From NCBI RefSeq assembly GCF_015547515.1, contig NZ_JADMVE010000001.1, positions 868,406 through 932,405 of the forward strand: a stretch of DNA of 64,000 bases. The letters run 5' to 3'. Under the pieces are notes generated by a model. It searched no databases. It was not told the origin of the DNA and was given only the letters and a program-made list of their open reading frames with translations. Made by a program: the position numbers and the translations under genes. How positions within the stretch are numbered: the stretch's first letter is position 1; every line of letters starts with the position of its first letter. Shown here in pieces: positions 43,788-53,064 of this stretch. The DNA comes from Eubacterium sp. 1001713B170207_170306_E7. Lineage in GTDB: Bacteria; Bacillota; Clostridia; Eubacteriales; Eubacteriaceae.

Positions 43788-44678
43788 TTATTGTCGATTT
43801 TTAAGGATAAATTGCTTAATTTCTTCCATATTGCCAACCTCATACGCAATTCCCTCCTCGGTCATGGCGTCATAACCATCGACATCGGAATTGACAATGG
43901 CGTCATCCACGTAAATTGGTTTTCCGTAGGTATGGGCAAAATGCAAGGTATGCATCGTTCCGCTGTTACGGGCAAATTCAGATACCAGCACAAAGTTTGA
44001 AGCCGCGGCCTGAAGGCGGTCTCTCTCGATAAACATATAGGCGTTTGAAGTGGACAAAGGAGAGAACTCGCTGATGATACAGCCACCGCCAGCAATAATA
44101 CGGTCGGCCAATTCTAAATTTTCGCGCGGTGTAATCGTCATTAAATTTGACGGAAGAAAAGCAACTGTTTTTCCTCCAGCCTTCAGACAGCCGAGATGCG
44201 CTGCAGTATCACAGCCAAGGGCCAGTCCGCTGACTACAGTATAGCCCTGTTCCGCCAGGCTCTTTCCGCAATTATAGGCAAAATGATAGCCAATATCCGA
44301 CGGCACGCGGGTCCCGATAACAGCGGCTCTGTTAACATTGGCAAGAGGCGACAAATCGCCTTTATAATAAATGAGATCCGGACCATCTTCAAAAAGCAGC
44401 GCCTTAGGGAAATCTTCGGAATAAGAATTGATTATCTTAATGTCATTTTCTTCACAGCACTTTAAAATTTCATCCGCGCGTTTTCGTGCATCCAAAAAAG
44501 TACCGATCGTACTGCCGCGTGAAAAAACGTTCAGAGATATACCGATTTCAACCAACTCTAAAAGGTGGTAGTCGGCCGGATTTTCAACAGATTTTAAAAT
44601 GGTTTTCACTTTTTTTCGTCCGATGCCCTTCAGCTGGCAAAGTGCTATAATACTGCGGTTTAAATCATTCTTACTCAT
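43788..44678 (-). CDS. dprA: DprA-like DNA-processing protein
   Basis: A 296-residue Rossmann-fold protein. A helix-hairpin-helix-like region (LCQLKGIGRKKVKTIL) lies at the N-terminus. The DprA core shows AVIGTRVPSDIGYHFAY, TVVSGLALGCDTAAHLG and FARNSGTMHTLHFA; the usual GSR is GTR. It lacks the C-terminal winged-helix domain present in some DprA proteins. DprA loads RecA on incoming single strands during transformation; in non-competent anaerobes the role is unclear. The ATG at 44678 is chosen; the frame extends 20 codons without a ribosome site. Confidence 0.85.
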   Translation of the reverse strand: MSKNDLNRSIIALCQLKGIGRKKVKTILKSVENPADYHLLELVEIGISLNVFSRGSTIGTFLDARKRADEILKCCEENDIKIINSYSEDFPKALLFEDGPDLIYYKGDLSPLANVNRAAVIGTRVPSDIGYHFAYNCGKSLAEQGYTVVSGLALGCDTAAHLGCLKAGGKTVAFLPSNLMTITPRENLELADRIIAGGGCIISEFSPLSTSNAYMFIERDRLQAAASNFVLVSEFARNSGTMHTLHFAHTYGKPIYVDDAIVNSDVDGYDAMTEEGIAYEVGNMEEIKQFILKNRQ

Positions 44679-44746
44679 AATTCTCTTCCCTTCTATTGCT
44701 AAGGCAGACGAAGGTGCTGCCTGGTATTTTAAATTCATGCATTAAG

Positions 44747-44836
44747 ACCGGGGCTTAAAAAAGCCCCGGTAAATTTCTGTCAATTGATCTTTATATCATC
44801 TTAACGCGATTCGTGAAATCTTTATACGATCTTAAC
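44747..44836. repeat. GC hairpin and 20-bp direct repeat after pheT
   Basis: ACCGGGGCTT/AAGCCCCGGT (44747-44770) forms a perfect hairpin without a T tail. Beside it, GATCTTTATATCATCTTAAC (44786-44805) recurs as AATCTTTATACGATCTTAAC (44817-44836), three bases changed. The hairpin may slow polymerase after pheT; the repeat has no known function. Confidence 0.5.
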
Positions 44837-44855
44837 ACACTACTATTATACCATA

Positions 44856-47240
44856 TTAATCCCTTAATTGGGCATTAAATCCATTTTTGAGATCAGATAA
44901 AATTTCATCCATTACTGGATTGATGTCATCGTCCGTTAACGTTCTTTCAGGATGGCGGAATAAAATCGAATAAGCCAGACTCTTCTTTCCTTTTTCGATC
45001 TGTTCTCCCTGGTAAACGTCGAAAAGCTCGACACTTTCCATAATCCCTGCGTCATGGGCTTTAATGGTCGCTTCAATTTTTGAAGCGGGTACATCTTCAT
45101 CCAGAACCAGAGCAATATCTCTTGAGGAACCCGGATACTTGGGCATTTCAGCAAATTTAATGATATCCTGCTGCAGTTCAGCCATAATATCAAAATCCAG
45201 TTCGCAGGCATAGGTACGTTTCGGAAGATCATAGTTCTTGACAACCAGCGGATGGATCTCCCCTACCTGGCCAACAAGGGTATCCCCCACTCTTATTTCC
45301 GCTTTTCTGCCCGGGTGATAGAGGTCTGGTCCTGCCAGAATAAAATCATAGCCTGTAATACCGGACCGGTCGAGCAGCAGTTCAACAACGCCCTTAATGT
45401 CGAAATAATCAGCATTTCCATAGGAAGAAATGACCAGATGTTTGCGTTCTACAGGCAGCTCTTCCTTATTTGGATTTTTATGATAAGTCTGGGCAAATTC
45501 AAAGAAACGGCCTTGAGGATTTTTACGGTTATAGTTTAAACTTACCACTTCCAGCTGGTGGCCCACCAAGGTATTGCGCATAATACTGTTTTCTTCACCA
45601 AGCGGATTAATAAGCGGAACCAGATCGTCACCACAGTCCATATTTAAAGCGTTGATACGTTTGACGCTGGTGAAGGAAGTGGTGAGAGTCTGGTAGTATC
45701 CGGCGCCAACCAACAGGCCTTGAAGCATATCCTGATATTTCTGTTTAACCGTCTTTCCACCAACAAGAGTGGTACCGCCCATGATGGTGCTGGGAATCCT
45801 GTTATAGCCATAAATCCGGGCTACCTCCTCAGCCAGATCTTCAGGGATTTCAAGATCCTGACGATAGTCCGGTACCTTAACCAGGAGGTTACCATCGCCT
45901 TTATCCTCAACGGTCAAGAACAGCCTTTCTAAAATTTTAACCACATCCTGGTCCGAAAGATCAATGCCGATGAAGCGGTTGATCCAATCCACATTCACCT
46001 CAATCTCACGTGATTCTTCCGGTTTGTGATAAACATCAATCATTCCTTCCAGAACATCACAGGCACCGATCAGGTCAAAGAGATAGGTTGCACGCAGCGC
46101 AGCAGTTTCAGCCAGTGCAGGATAAATGCCCTTTTCATAGCGCCCGGAAGCCTCTGTACGCATTCCAAGCTTTTTGGAAGTCAGGCGAATACTTGTTTTA
46201 TCAAAACACGCGGATTCAAGGACAACATATTCGGTGTTTTCGGTAATTTCAGAATTAGCGCCGCCCATAATCCCCGCGACTGCCACAGGATATTTACCGT
46301 TGGTGATCATCATCATAGATTCATCAATGGCACGTTCTTTATCATCCAGTGTGACGACCGTTTTTTCTTGATTTCCGGTTTTTACCACAATCTCGTTAGA
46401 ATTAAGGCTCTTGTAATCAAAGGCGTGAAGCGGCTGGCCAAGCTCCAGCATTACATAGTTTGTGACGTCAACAATATTGTTAATCGGGCGGACACCGCTG
46501 TTTAAAAGCTTGAGCTGCATCCAAAGTGGAGAGGGCTCAATCTTTTTAACCTTGAACATTTTGGCTACATAGCGGGGACACAGCTCTGTTTCGACCTTTA
46601 CACTCAAATGATCTGCAATTTCATTTTTTGTTTCTTTTTTATCATAAAGCTTGACCGGCGCTACTGCCTCGTCAAGCGCTGCCGCAGCTTCGCGGGCAAT
46701 TCCATAAATAGACTGGCAGTCTCCACGGTTGGCGGTTAATTCCACCTCGATAATACTATCGTCGATCCAGAGCAGCTCACGCACTTCGACTCCCAGCTCA
46801 GTGTCTTCGGGCAGAATATAGATGCCATTCTTCACTTCAGGGGTAAACAGATCTGTATTCATTCCCAGCTCTTCCACAGAGCACATCATGCCATAAGACA
46901 TAATACCGCGGAAATCGGTGCGGCTCATCTTATGTCCGCCTGCAACCACGGAGTTTTCAACCGCAACCGGGACAACGGCTCCTTCAAAAACATTGGTTGC
47001 GCTGGTGACAATGGTCAATGGCGACGCAGCTGCCACGTCAATCTGACAGACGACCAGCTTATCAGCATCCGGATGTTTTTCAATTTTTACAATTTTACCT
47101 GTGATAACACCGGAAACTTCTTCCGAAACCGGATCAATGGTTTCCACCTTTGTACCGGACATTGTCAGGATATCCCCAAAAGCTTTGGGGTCCTGTTCGA
47201 TTTTCACATATTCTTTTAACCAGTTGAGTGATACTAACAT
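44856..47240 (-). CDS. pheT: Phenylalanine-tRNA ligase beta subunit
   Basis: A 794-residue beta subunit. Order: N-terminal OB-fold tRNA-binding domain (residues 40-155), B3/4 editing domain (about 205-385), B5 (about 400-475), the inactive catalytic-like domain, and a C-terminal ferredoxin-fold anticodon domain (FAEMPKYPGSSRDIALVLDEDV onwards). Normal length. It works as an alpha2-beta2 tetramer with PheS, encoded 12 bp upstream in the same T-box-controlled transcript. Confidence 0.97.
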   Translation of the reverse strand: MLVSLNWLKEYVKIEQDPKAFGDILTMSGTKVETIDPVSEEVSGVITGKIVKIEKHPDADKLVVCQIDVAAASPLTIVTSATNVFEGAVVPVAVENSVVAGGHKMSRTDFRGIMSYGMMCSVEELGMNTDLFTPEVKNGIYILPEDTELGVEVRELLWIDDSIIEVELTANRGDCQSIYGIAREAAAALDEAVAPVKLYDKKETKNEIADHLSVKVETELCPRYVAKMFKVKKIEPSPLWMQLKLLNSGVRPINNIVDVTNYVMLELGQPLHAFDYKSLNSNEIVVKTGNQEKTVVTLDDKERAIDESMMMITNGKYPVAVAGIMGGANSEITENTEYVVLESACFDKTSIRLTSKKLGMRTEASGRYEKGIYPALAETAALRATYLFDLIGACDVLEGMIDVYHKPEESREIEVNVDWINRFIGIDLSDQDVVKILERLFLTVEDKGDGNLLVKVPDYRQDLEIPEDLAEEVARIYGYNRIPSTIMGGTTLVGGKTVKQKYQDMLQGLLVGAGYYQTLTTSFTSVKRINALNMDCGDDLVPLINPLGEENSIMRNTLVGHQLEVVSLNYNRKNPQGRFFEFAQTYHKNPNKEELPVERKHLVISSYGNADYFDIKGVVELLLDRSGITGYDFILAGPDLYHPGRKAEIRVGDTLVGQVGEIHPLVVKNYDLPKRTYACELDFDIMAELQQDIIKFAEMPKYPGSSRDIALVLDEDVPASKIEATIKAHDAGIMESVELFDVYQGEQIEKGKKSLAYSILFRHPERTLTDDDINPVMDEILSDLKNGFNAQLRD

Positions 47241-47252
47241 ATGGGGCTCCTC

Positions 47253-48278
47253 CTATTTGAATTGTGTCAGAAAACGCATGTCGTTTTCGAAAAGCAGACG
47301 TAAGTCGTTGATGCCGTATTTGGTCATGGCTACCCGCTCAAGGCCCATACCAAAAGCAAAGCCGCTGTAAACATCAGGATCAATGCCGCAGTGGCGCAGC
47401 ACATTCGGGTGTACCATGCCACAGCCCAGAAGCTCAATCCATCCGCTGTTGCCGCACACCTTACAGCCGGTGCCCCCGCATTTAAAGCAGGTAACATCCA
47501 TTTCTGCGCTTGGCTCCGTGAAATAGAATTGATGCGGACGGAATTTCGTCTGGACATTTTCACCAAAAAGCTTTTTGGCAAACATATCCAGGGTTCCTTT
47601 TAAGTCAGCCATTGTAATCCCTCTGTCAATGACAAGCCCTTCCATCTGATGAAATACCGGTGAATGCGTCGCGTCGATTTCGTCAGCGCGGTAAACGCGG
47701 CCCGGCGAGATTACCCGCAGCGGCGGCTTTTCATCCATCATAACACGAACCTGAACCGGTGACGTCTGAGTTCTTAAAACGACCGCATCATCATCGTAAT
47801 AAAAGGTTTCCTGCAAATCCCGGGCAGAATGCTCCTGGGGCATGTTAAGATAATCAAAATTGTATTTGGACCACTCAATTTCAGGTCCTTCGGCAATGGA
47901 AAAACCCATTCCCATAAAGATTTCTTCCAGATCATTGATAATAATACTTAGAGGGTGCAAATTGCCCTCTGATGGTTTTTTGCCGGGCAGTGAGACATCC
48001 AGCTTTTCTTTTTCAATGGCAGCCATCATTTCGGCTGTTTCCAGCGCTTCCTTTTTTCCAGCCAGCCCGGTTTCAATCTCTTCACGAACCTCGTTGGCCA
48101 GCTTGCCAATAACAGGGCGTTCTTCTTTGGAAAGCTTACCCATTCCCTTTAAGGCCGCGGTTAAAACACCCTTTTTACCAAGGTATTTTACACGGATGTC
48201 ATCGAGTGATTTCATATCGCTGACAGTTTTCAGATCTTCCAAACAATTTTCTCTGATGCGGTTTAATTCCTCTTGCAT
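47253..48278 (-). CDS. pheS: Phenylalanine-tRNA ligase alpha subunit
   Basis: A 341-residue class II synthetase catalytic subunit. The N-terminal coiled coil (1-100) binds tRNA(Phe). Motif 2 is around RVYRADEIDATHSPVFHQMEG and motif 3 is GFAFGMGLERVAM. A zinc-like CFKCGGTGCKVCGNSGW lies near residue 272; this cysteine-rich loop is common in Firmicutes PheS. Regulated by the leader at 48331-48592. Confidence 0.97.
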   Translation of the reverse strand: MQEELNRIRENCLEDLKTVSDMKSLDDIRVKYLGKKGVLTAALKGMGKLSKEERPVIGKLANEVREEIETGLAGKKEALETAEMMAAIEKEKLDVSLPGKKPSEGNLHPLSIIINDLEEIFMGMGFSIAEGPEIEWSKYNFDYLNMPQEHSARDLQETFYYDDDAVVLRTQTSPVQVRVMMDEKPPLRVISPGRVYRADEIDATHSPVFHQMEGLVIDRGITMADLKGTLDMFAKKLFGENVQTKFRPHQFYFTEPSAEMDVTCFKCGGTGCKVCGNSGWIELLGCGMVHPNVLRHCGIDPDVYSGFAFGMGLERVAMTKYGINDLRLLFENDMRFLTQFK

Positions 48279-48330
48279 TTTTATCTCCTTCTTCGTAATA
48301 ACATTTTTATCGGATCGCGGCTATAAAATA

Positions 48331-48592
48331 AAAAAGCCCTTCATGCAAAATTGCATAAAGGACGAATAAACTCCGCGGTACCACCTTTGTTGCCGCCGCC
48401 CGTTTGGCCCGGCCCCTCACGTATAACGTCACGTTAACGCTGACCACTACAAGCACTTCCATGCCTTGGCAGTCAAAACTCAGGAGGGAACTTCAGTAGC
48501 ACTGTTCACCAAAACCCTCTCAGCCGCTGGGGTTTTCTCTCTGTAAGTGAGCGGCGTGCCGCCTACTTTCTCCATCATCGTCTTTATCTTAT
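48331..48592 (-). ncRNA. Phe T-box leader of pheST
   Basis: The T-box core GGTGGTACCGCGG lies at 48386-48372 on the minus strand. Stem I upstream carries CTGAAG-TTC-CC, with the Phe codon TTC at 48490-48488; the thrS leader has the same CTGAAG context with a Thr codon, which supports this reading. A terminator hairpin ends with TTTTTT at 48331-48336. Uncharged tRNA(Phe) binding favours antitermination. Confidence 0.92.
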
Positions 48593-48596
48593 TTTT

Positions 48597-49433
48597 TTAT
48601 TTGTGAATCGCCCGTGCAATATCATACATTAAAATACCGGCGGCCACCGAAACATTTAAGGATTCAGCGTGTCCGTACATGGGCAGCTTGTATAAAACAT
48701 CACACAGATTTTCCAGAGTCCTGGACATTCCCTTTGACTCATTGCCAAGCACAATACCAACTGACGTCTGTGCGGCCAGAGAAGCTTCCAGATTCGTATT
48801 TCCCTGAAGCGAAGTACCAACCATGCGGACGCCCTGCTCTTTAAGAGAGAGCACAGTCTCTTCCAGATCACAGCTTTGAAGAACCGGTAAATGAAACACT
48901 GAACCCATGGCTCCCCGCAGTACTTTTTCATTGTAAATATCTGCCGTTTTTAGTGAACAGACAATCCCGTCAAAACCAGCGGCATCCGCTGTTCGTATAA
49001 TGGTTCCAACATTGCCTGGATCCTGCACATCATCTAATATAACATAAGTTGGATAATTTTTCCCGCTTTTTTTGCATTTATCTTCAAATTTTTTTTCTGA
49101 GACGTCAAATTTTCGGGCTGTACATAAAACACCCTCCGGCATTTTTAAAGCGGACATCGCTTCAAAAACGCCGAAATCAACCATGGTTACAGGAATACCA
49201 GCGTCTTCCAGGCGTTTTAACGCTGCTTTTGCCGTCTCCCTTAACCCTTCAAGCCACTGCGGCGTTACATAAACTGAAGTGATATCCACCTTCCAGGCTT
49301 CCGCTTCTATAAATAGCTTGGTGCCCTCCAGAATAAACAGCCCTTCTCGGTCTCTGTTTTTTTTCTGTTTCAGCCTGATAACACTTTTAACCGCAGCATT
49401 TTGACGGGAGGTGATCAATTCTTCTGTCATCAT
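48597..49433 (-). CDS. TrmH/SpoU-family RNA 2'-O-methyltransferase
   Basis: A 278-residue SPOUT methyltransferase. The N-terminal substrate-binding part (NAAVKSVIRLKQKKNRDREGLFILEG) resembles the RlmB/TsnR side of the family. Knot motifs are VILDDVQDPGNVGTIIRTADAAGFDG, VLGNESKGMSRTLENL and PMYGHAESLNVSVAAGI. It methylates a 23S rRNA or tRNA ribose; the position is not predictable. It starts one base after the ktrA-like stop. Confidence 0.9.
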   Translation of the reverse strand: MMTEELITSRQNAAVKSVIRLKQKKNRDREGLFILEGTKLFIEAEAWKVDITSVYVTPQWLEGLRETAKAALKRLEDAGIPVTMVDFGVFEAMSALKMPEGVLCTARKFDVSEKKFEDKCKKSGKNYPTYVILDDVQDPGNVGTIIRTADAAGFDGIVCSLKTADIYNEKVLRGAMGSVFHLPVLQSCDLEETVLSLKEQGVRMVGTSLQGNTNLEASLAAQTSVGIVLGNESKGMSRTLENLCDVLYKLPMYGHAESLNVSVAAGILMYDIARAIHK

Positions 49434-49434
49434 T

Positions 49435-50103
49435 TTAATTTCCAGCCTGATAGAGACGGGTTACATCGTTTATATCAGCGTTGTCACCAATAACGACCAG
49501 CTTGTCACCGGACCGGATAATGTCTGTCGCCACCGGAGATACGTTCAAATGATCCTGAGAGCGGATGGCAATGACGTTGAGTCCATATTTCGTACGCATA
49601 TCTAAAGACTCCAACGCCTGATTTTCCCATTTATGCAAAGCGTCAACCTCAACAATCGAATGATCTGTATCCAGCTCCAGGGCGTCGATAAAATCGCCGG
49701 AATAAAGACTGTGTCCAACACGCTCGCCCATATCCCGCTCTGGAGAAAAGACCTTTTTAACCCCCAGCTTGAGCAGAACCTTTTCATGCTGTGCGTTATT
49801 CGCCTTTCCGTAAATCTCCTGAATCCCGAGCTCCTGCGCGTTGACAACGCCCATAATGCTGCTGTTAATATCCGAGGTAATGGAAATAATAACGGCATCG
49901 ACATTTTTTAACCCGATGGACTTCAGAGCATTAATATCTGAGACGTCGGCCTGAACTGCGTAGGTGACATAGTTGGCAATATTCTGTACCTTCTCCTCAT
50001 TTTTATCAACAACGATCACATTTGATCCCAACTCACTTAAAGTAATGGCAAGCGCTTCGCCAAAACGGCCAAGCCCCAGAATAGCAAATTGTTTTTCCTT
50101 CAA
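49435..50103 (-). CDS. ktrA: Ktr/Trk potassium uptake regulatory subunit
   Basis: A 222-residue RCK protein. TrkA-N nucleotide-binding motif GLGRFGEALAITLSELG and DADVSD-like AVQADVSDINAL in residues 5-135, followed by a TrkA-C domain. It binds ATP/ADP or NAD and gates the membrane partner. TTG start preceded by AGGAG. It lies 12 bp after the ktrB-like gene. Confidence 0.93.
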   Translation of the reverse strand: MKEKQFAILGLGRFGEALAITLSELGSNVIVVDKNEEKVQNIANYVTYAVQADVSDINALKSIGLKNVDAVIISITSDINSSIMGVVNAQELGIQEIYGKANNAQHEKVLLKLGVKKVFSPERDMGERVGHSLYSGDFIDALELDTDHSIVEVDALHKWENQALESLDMRTKYGLNVIAIRSQDHLNVSPVATDIIRSGDKLVVIGDNADINDVTRLYQAGN

Positions 50104-50115
50104 TTTATGCTCCTT

Positions 50116-51498
50116 TTAACCGATCAAGACATTGCCCTCAGGCAGCTTGAACTGGCCTTTATTCTCAAGTTCTTTTCTTTCTTTTCTGGTAATAACATAT
50201 GCGATCGTCAACGGACCGACACGACCAATAAACATTGTAATAATCAGCGCCACTTTGCTGAAGGCATGGAGCTGCGGTGTTAAATCGCAGGTAAGCCCAA
50301 CTGTGGAATAAGCCGAAAACACCTCAAAGGTAACTGCCATGGGGTCCGCCCCGGGTTCACAGACCATTAAAACCATAATGATAGCGATGATAATCGAAAT
50401 ACCGATGGTCAGTACACAGGCGGCCCGTTTAATGGTAATCTCAGGGATGCGCCGTTTAAAGCAGGTGACATCCTTGCGACCCATAAGCTCGGTAAACAGC
50501 GTGATCGCCATCATGGCCACGGCCGTGGTTTTAACTCCGCCGGCTGTTGATCCGGGCGATCCGCCGATAAACATCAGCACAATGGTCAGCACCTTGGAAA
50601 CTGGGTTAAGCCCTGTCTGACTTATGGTGTTAGAGCCGGCAGTACGCGGTGTAACAGACTGGTAGAAAGCTGCGTAAATCTTGCCATACCATGGCAGTCC
50701 ACCCATTGTTTCAGGATTGGCATGCTCAAAGATATAAAACAATATTGCACCACCCAGCACTAAAATCGCAGTGATGCTTAAAACAATTTTAGAATGCATG
50801 CTCAGCCGTCTGGTTGTCCGGTAGCTGACAATTTCACTGGTAACAGCAAAGCCAAGTCCACCGACAACAATAAGCGCGCAAACAGTAAAGTTCAACAGGA
50901 AATTATTGGCATATCCCGTAAAGCTCTGAAAGCCGCCGATCAGATCAAAACCGCCGTTGCAAAAAGAGGAGATAGAATGCCAGATGCCGAAATAAATCCC
51001 CTTTCCCAGCCCATAATCCGGAACAAATACAAAAGATAGCAGCAGTGCTCCGATACCTTCGATCACTAAACAGGAAACAACAATATATTTTGTGAATTTC
51101 ACAACCCCCTGTACCCTGTCGGAGTTGACAGAGGATTGAATGAGCAGACGATTTTTAATCGTGATGCGTTTACCTGCCAACACAAAAAAAATGGTCATCA
51201 GAGACATGAAGCCAAGACCGCCGATTTGAATTAAGAGAATAATGACAATCTGACCAAACAACGACCAGTAGGTTCCGGTGTCCACAACCACCAGTCCGGT
51301 GACACATACGCTGGAGGTCGCCGTAAATAAACAATTCAAAAATCCCGGACTCTGGCCGGAAGCACTGGAGACCGGCAGATTTAAAATCACTGCCCCCAGT
51401 AAAATTACCGCCGCAAAGCCGAACATCAGAATTTCGGCCGGGGAGCGGTGCCGCATAAAGGTTGCCATACGGCTGCCTTTTTTAACAATGTTTATCAT
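50116..51498 (-). CDS. ktrB: Ktr/Trk potassium transporter membrane subunit
   Basis: A 460-residue K+ transporter built from four M1-P-M2 repeats. Pore segments include ATSSVCVTGLVVVDTG, SSFCNGGFDLIG, GGSPGSTAGGVKTTA and TVGLTCDLTP. Works with the RCK subunit downstream to import K+, probably with Na+ coupling as in KtrAB. The ATG at 51498 after GGAGCAG is preferred to an upstream GTG without a good site. Confidence 0.92.
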   Translation of the reverse strand: MINIVKKGSRMATFMRHRSPAEILMFGFAAVILLGAVILNLPVSSASGQSPGFLNCLFTATSSVCVTGLVVVDTGTYWSLFGQIVIILLIQIGGLGFMSLMTIFFVLAGKRITIKNRLLIQSSVNSDRVQGVVKFTKYIVVSCLVIEGIGALLLSFVFVPDYGLGKGIYFGIWHSISSFCNGGFDLIGGFQSFTGYANNFLLNFTVCALIVVGGLGFAVTSEIVSYRTTRRLSMHSKIVLSITAILVLGGAILFYIFEHANPETMGGLPWYGKIYAAFYQSVTPRTAGSNTISQTGLNPVSKVLTIVLMFIGGSPGSTAGGVKTTAVAMMAITLFTELMGRKDVTCFKRRIPEITIKRAACVLTIGISIIIAIIMVLMVCEPGADPMAVTFEVFSAYSTVGLTCDLTPQLHAFSKVALIITMFIGRVGPLTIAYVITRKERKELENKGQFKLPEGNVLIG

Positions 51499-51630
51499 TT
51501 GTCTGCTCCAAGTAAATATTTTATTTGCTTTCACCTATTGTACCATTCTGTCAAAAAAAAGCAAGATCGTTTGCTGCAATGAATCCTTTTCTAAAGGAGA
51601 CTATTACCCAACATGGTGAAAATATCACAT

Positions 51631-51664
51631 AAAAAAAACTTCCCAAGGACTGAGAAGTTTTTTG
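51631..51664 (-). terminator. infC-rpmI-rplT terminator
   Basis: Minus strand AAACTTC...GAAGTTT stem with TTTTTTTT tail, 17 bp after the rplT stop. Confidence 0.82.
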
Positions 51665-51680
51665 TCTTGGTTCTTAAAGC

Positions 51681-52037
51681 TTAAGCCTGATGTTCTTTGG
51701 CAACATCAACTAATTTTGCGAATGCATTAATATCATTCATTGCTAAATCAGCTAAGATCTTACGGTCCATTTCAACGCCAGCCTGTTTCAGGCCAAACAT
51801 GAATTTGCTGTAGCTTAAACCATATATACGGGTACCGGCATTGATACGGGTAATCCATAATCTTCTGAAATTTCTTTTCTTTTCTTTACGACCTCTGTAA
51901 GAAGAACGCAGTGCACGCATGACTGCTTCGTTCGCTGGTCTGTATAACTTGCTTTTAGCACCATAATAGCCTTTTGCAAGTTTTAATACTTTTTTATGCT
52001 TCTTTTTGGCGTTAACGCCCTTTTTAATTCTAGCCAT
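51681..52037 (-). CDS. rplT: Ribosomal protein bL20
   Basis: A 118-residue large-subunit protein beginning [19 protein letters not shown], with the Arg-rich N-terminal extension and the globular C-terminal part ([17 protein letters not shown]). Essential early in 50S assembly; in Firmicutes it also binds the infC leader to repress this operon. It is 24 bp after rpmI. Confidence 0.98.
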   Translation of the reverse strand: MARIKKGVNAKKKHKKVLKLAKGYYGAKSKLYRPANEAVMRALRSSYRGRKEKKRNFRRLWITRINAGTRIYGLSYSKFMFGLKQAGVEMDRKILADLAMNDINAFAKLVDVAKEHQA

Positions 52038-52061
52038 TAAAATTTTCCTCCTTGCTCACTA

Positions 52062-52256
52062 TTATTTCATTAACATTTTTTTAACAACTTTTGCGTCGCT
52101 TGGTACTAAGTAACCAGCTTTTCTAAGATTTCTCTTTCTCTTCTGGCTTTTCTTATTTAAGATGTGGCTTTTATAAGCCTTAGCGCGTTTGATCACACCT
52201 GATTTTTTCACTTTGAAGCGCTTTGCAGCACCACGATGGGATTTCATTTTTGGCAT
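52062..52256 (-). CDS. rpmI: Ribosomal protein bL35
   Basis: A 64-residue basic protein ([15 protein letters not shown] start) of the 50S subunit, in its normal place between infC and rplT. Confidence 0.98.
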   Translation of the reverse strand: MPKMKSHRGAAKRFKVKKSGVIKRAKAYKSHILNKKSQKRKRNLRKAGYLVPSDAKVVKKMLMK

Positions 52257-52345
52257 AGTCGATTCCTCCTCCCTATCTTCGTCAACTTATTTTTTATTTT
52301 ATTTATATAATGAAGTATAACAAGTTATACCATTATAGGCTTAGC

Positions 52346-52867
52346 TTACTTATCCTTTTTGGGGGATAAGAACATAACCATGCTGCGGCCTTCCATTTTT
52401 GGTGGCTTGTCAACCGTACCATAATCAGTTACACGTTCAGCGAAGTCAAGTAAAACACCCCTACCCTGATCCGTATAAGCCATTTCACGGCCTCTGAAAC
52501 GGATGGATACTTTGACACGATTGCCCTGTTCTAAGAACTTAACGCAGTTTTTGACTTTAACCATGATGTCGTGTTCCTCAACCCGTACAGACATACGAAT
52601 TTCTTTGATAACAACCGCTTTCTGGTTTTTCTTTGCTTCTTTAACACGTCGCATTTCTTCATAACGGAATTTACCGTAGTCCAAAATTTTACAGACCGGC
52701 GGCTTCGCGTTAGGAGAAACCTTAACGAGATCCAGACTTTTTTCATCTGCCAGTTTCTGTGCCTCTTTTGTTGGCATCACACCCAGCATTTCTCCGTTTG
52801 CATCAATTACGCGGACTTCACGATCACGGATTTCCTCGTTAATTTCGTGTTGAACTTCTCTTGCTAT
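52346..52867 (-). CDS. infC: Translation initiation factor IF-3
   Basis: A 173-residue IF3 that keeps 30S free of 50S and checks the initiator tRNA. N-domain HEINEEIRDREVRVIDANGE, linker, and C-domain KNQKAVVIKEIRMSVRVEEHD are canonical. No ATG fits: GGAGG (52881-52877) is nine bases before ATA (52867-52865) and three before ATT (52873-52871). A rare start codon is normal for infC because IF3 discriminates against it, giving autocontrol. I place the start at ATA; ATT, two codons earlier, is the alternative. Confidence 0.88.
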   Translation of the reverse strand: MAREVQHEINEEIRDREVRVIDANGEMLGVMPTKEAQKLADEKSLDLVKVSPNAKPPVCKILDYGKFRYEEMRRVKEAKKNQKAVVIKEIRMSVRVEEHDIMVKVKNCVKFLEQGNRVKVSIRFRGREMAYTDQGRGVLLDFAERVTDYGTVDKPPKMEGRSMVMFLSPKKDK

Positions 52868-53015
52868 AGTAATACACCTCCATTTATGGGTATTTATTAA
52901 AACAAAAATGCAGGTAGACATAGTCCACCTGCATTAAACAATCAATTACTTAAATTGCTATGAACCCGCCTTGTTAAAAAGACCAGGTGAGAAGTGGACA
53001 CCTCTGCTTTGTTTG
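52868..53015 (-). ncRNA. Ribosomal protein L20-type leader of infC
   Basis: The minus-strand leader has GGTGTCCACTTCTCACC (about 53001-52985), resembling the conserved segment of Firmicutes infC leaders, and a terminator hairpin ATGCAGGTGGAC/GTCTACCTGCAT (52934-52909) followed by TTTTTG. This matches the L20 leader design, where bL20 binding promotes early termination. The exact fold was not computed. Confidence 0.7.
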
Positions 53016-53064
53016 CTTAACCAGTATATAGCAACCATAAATAATTGTCAAGCACTTTTTAAAA

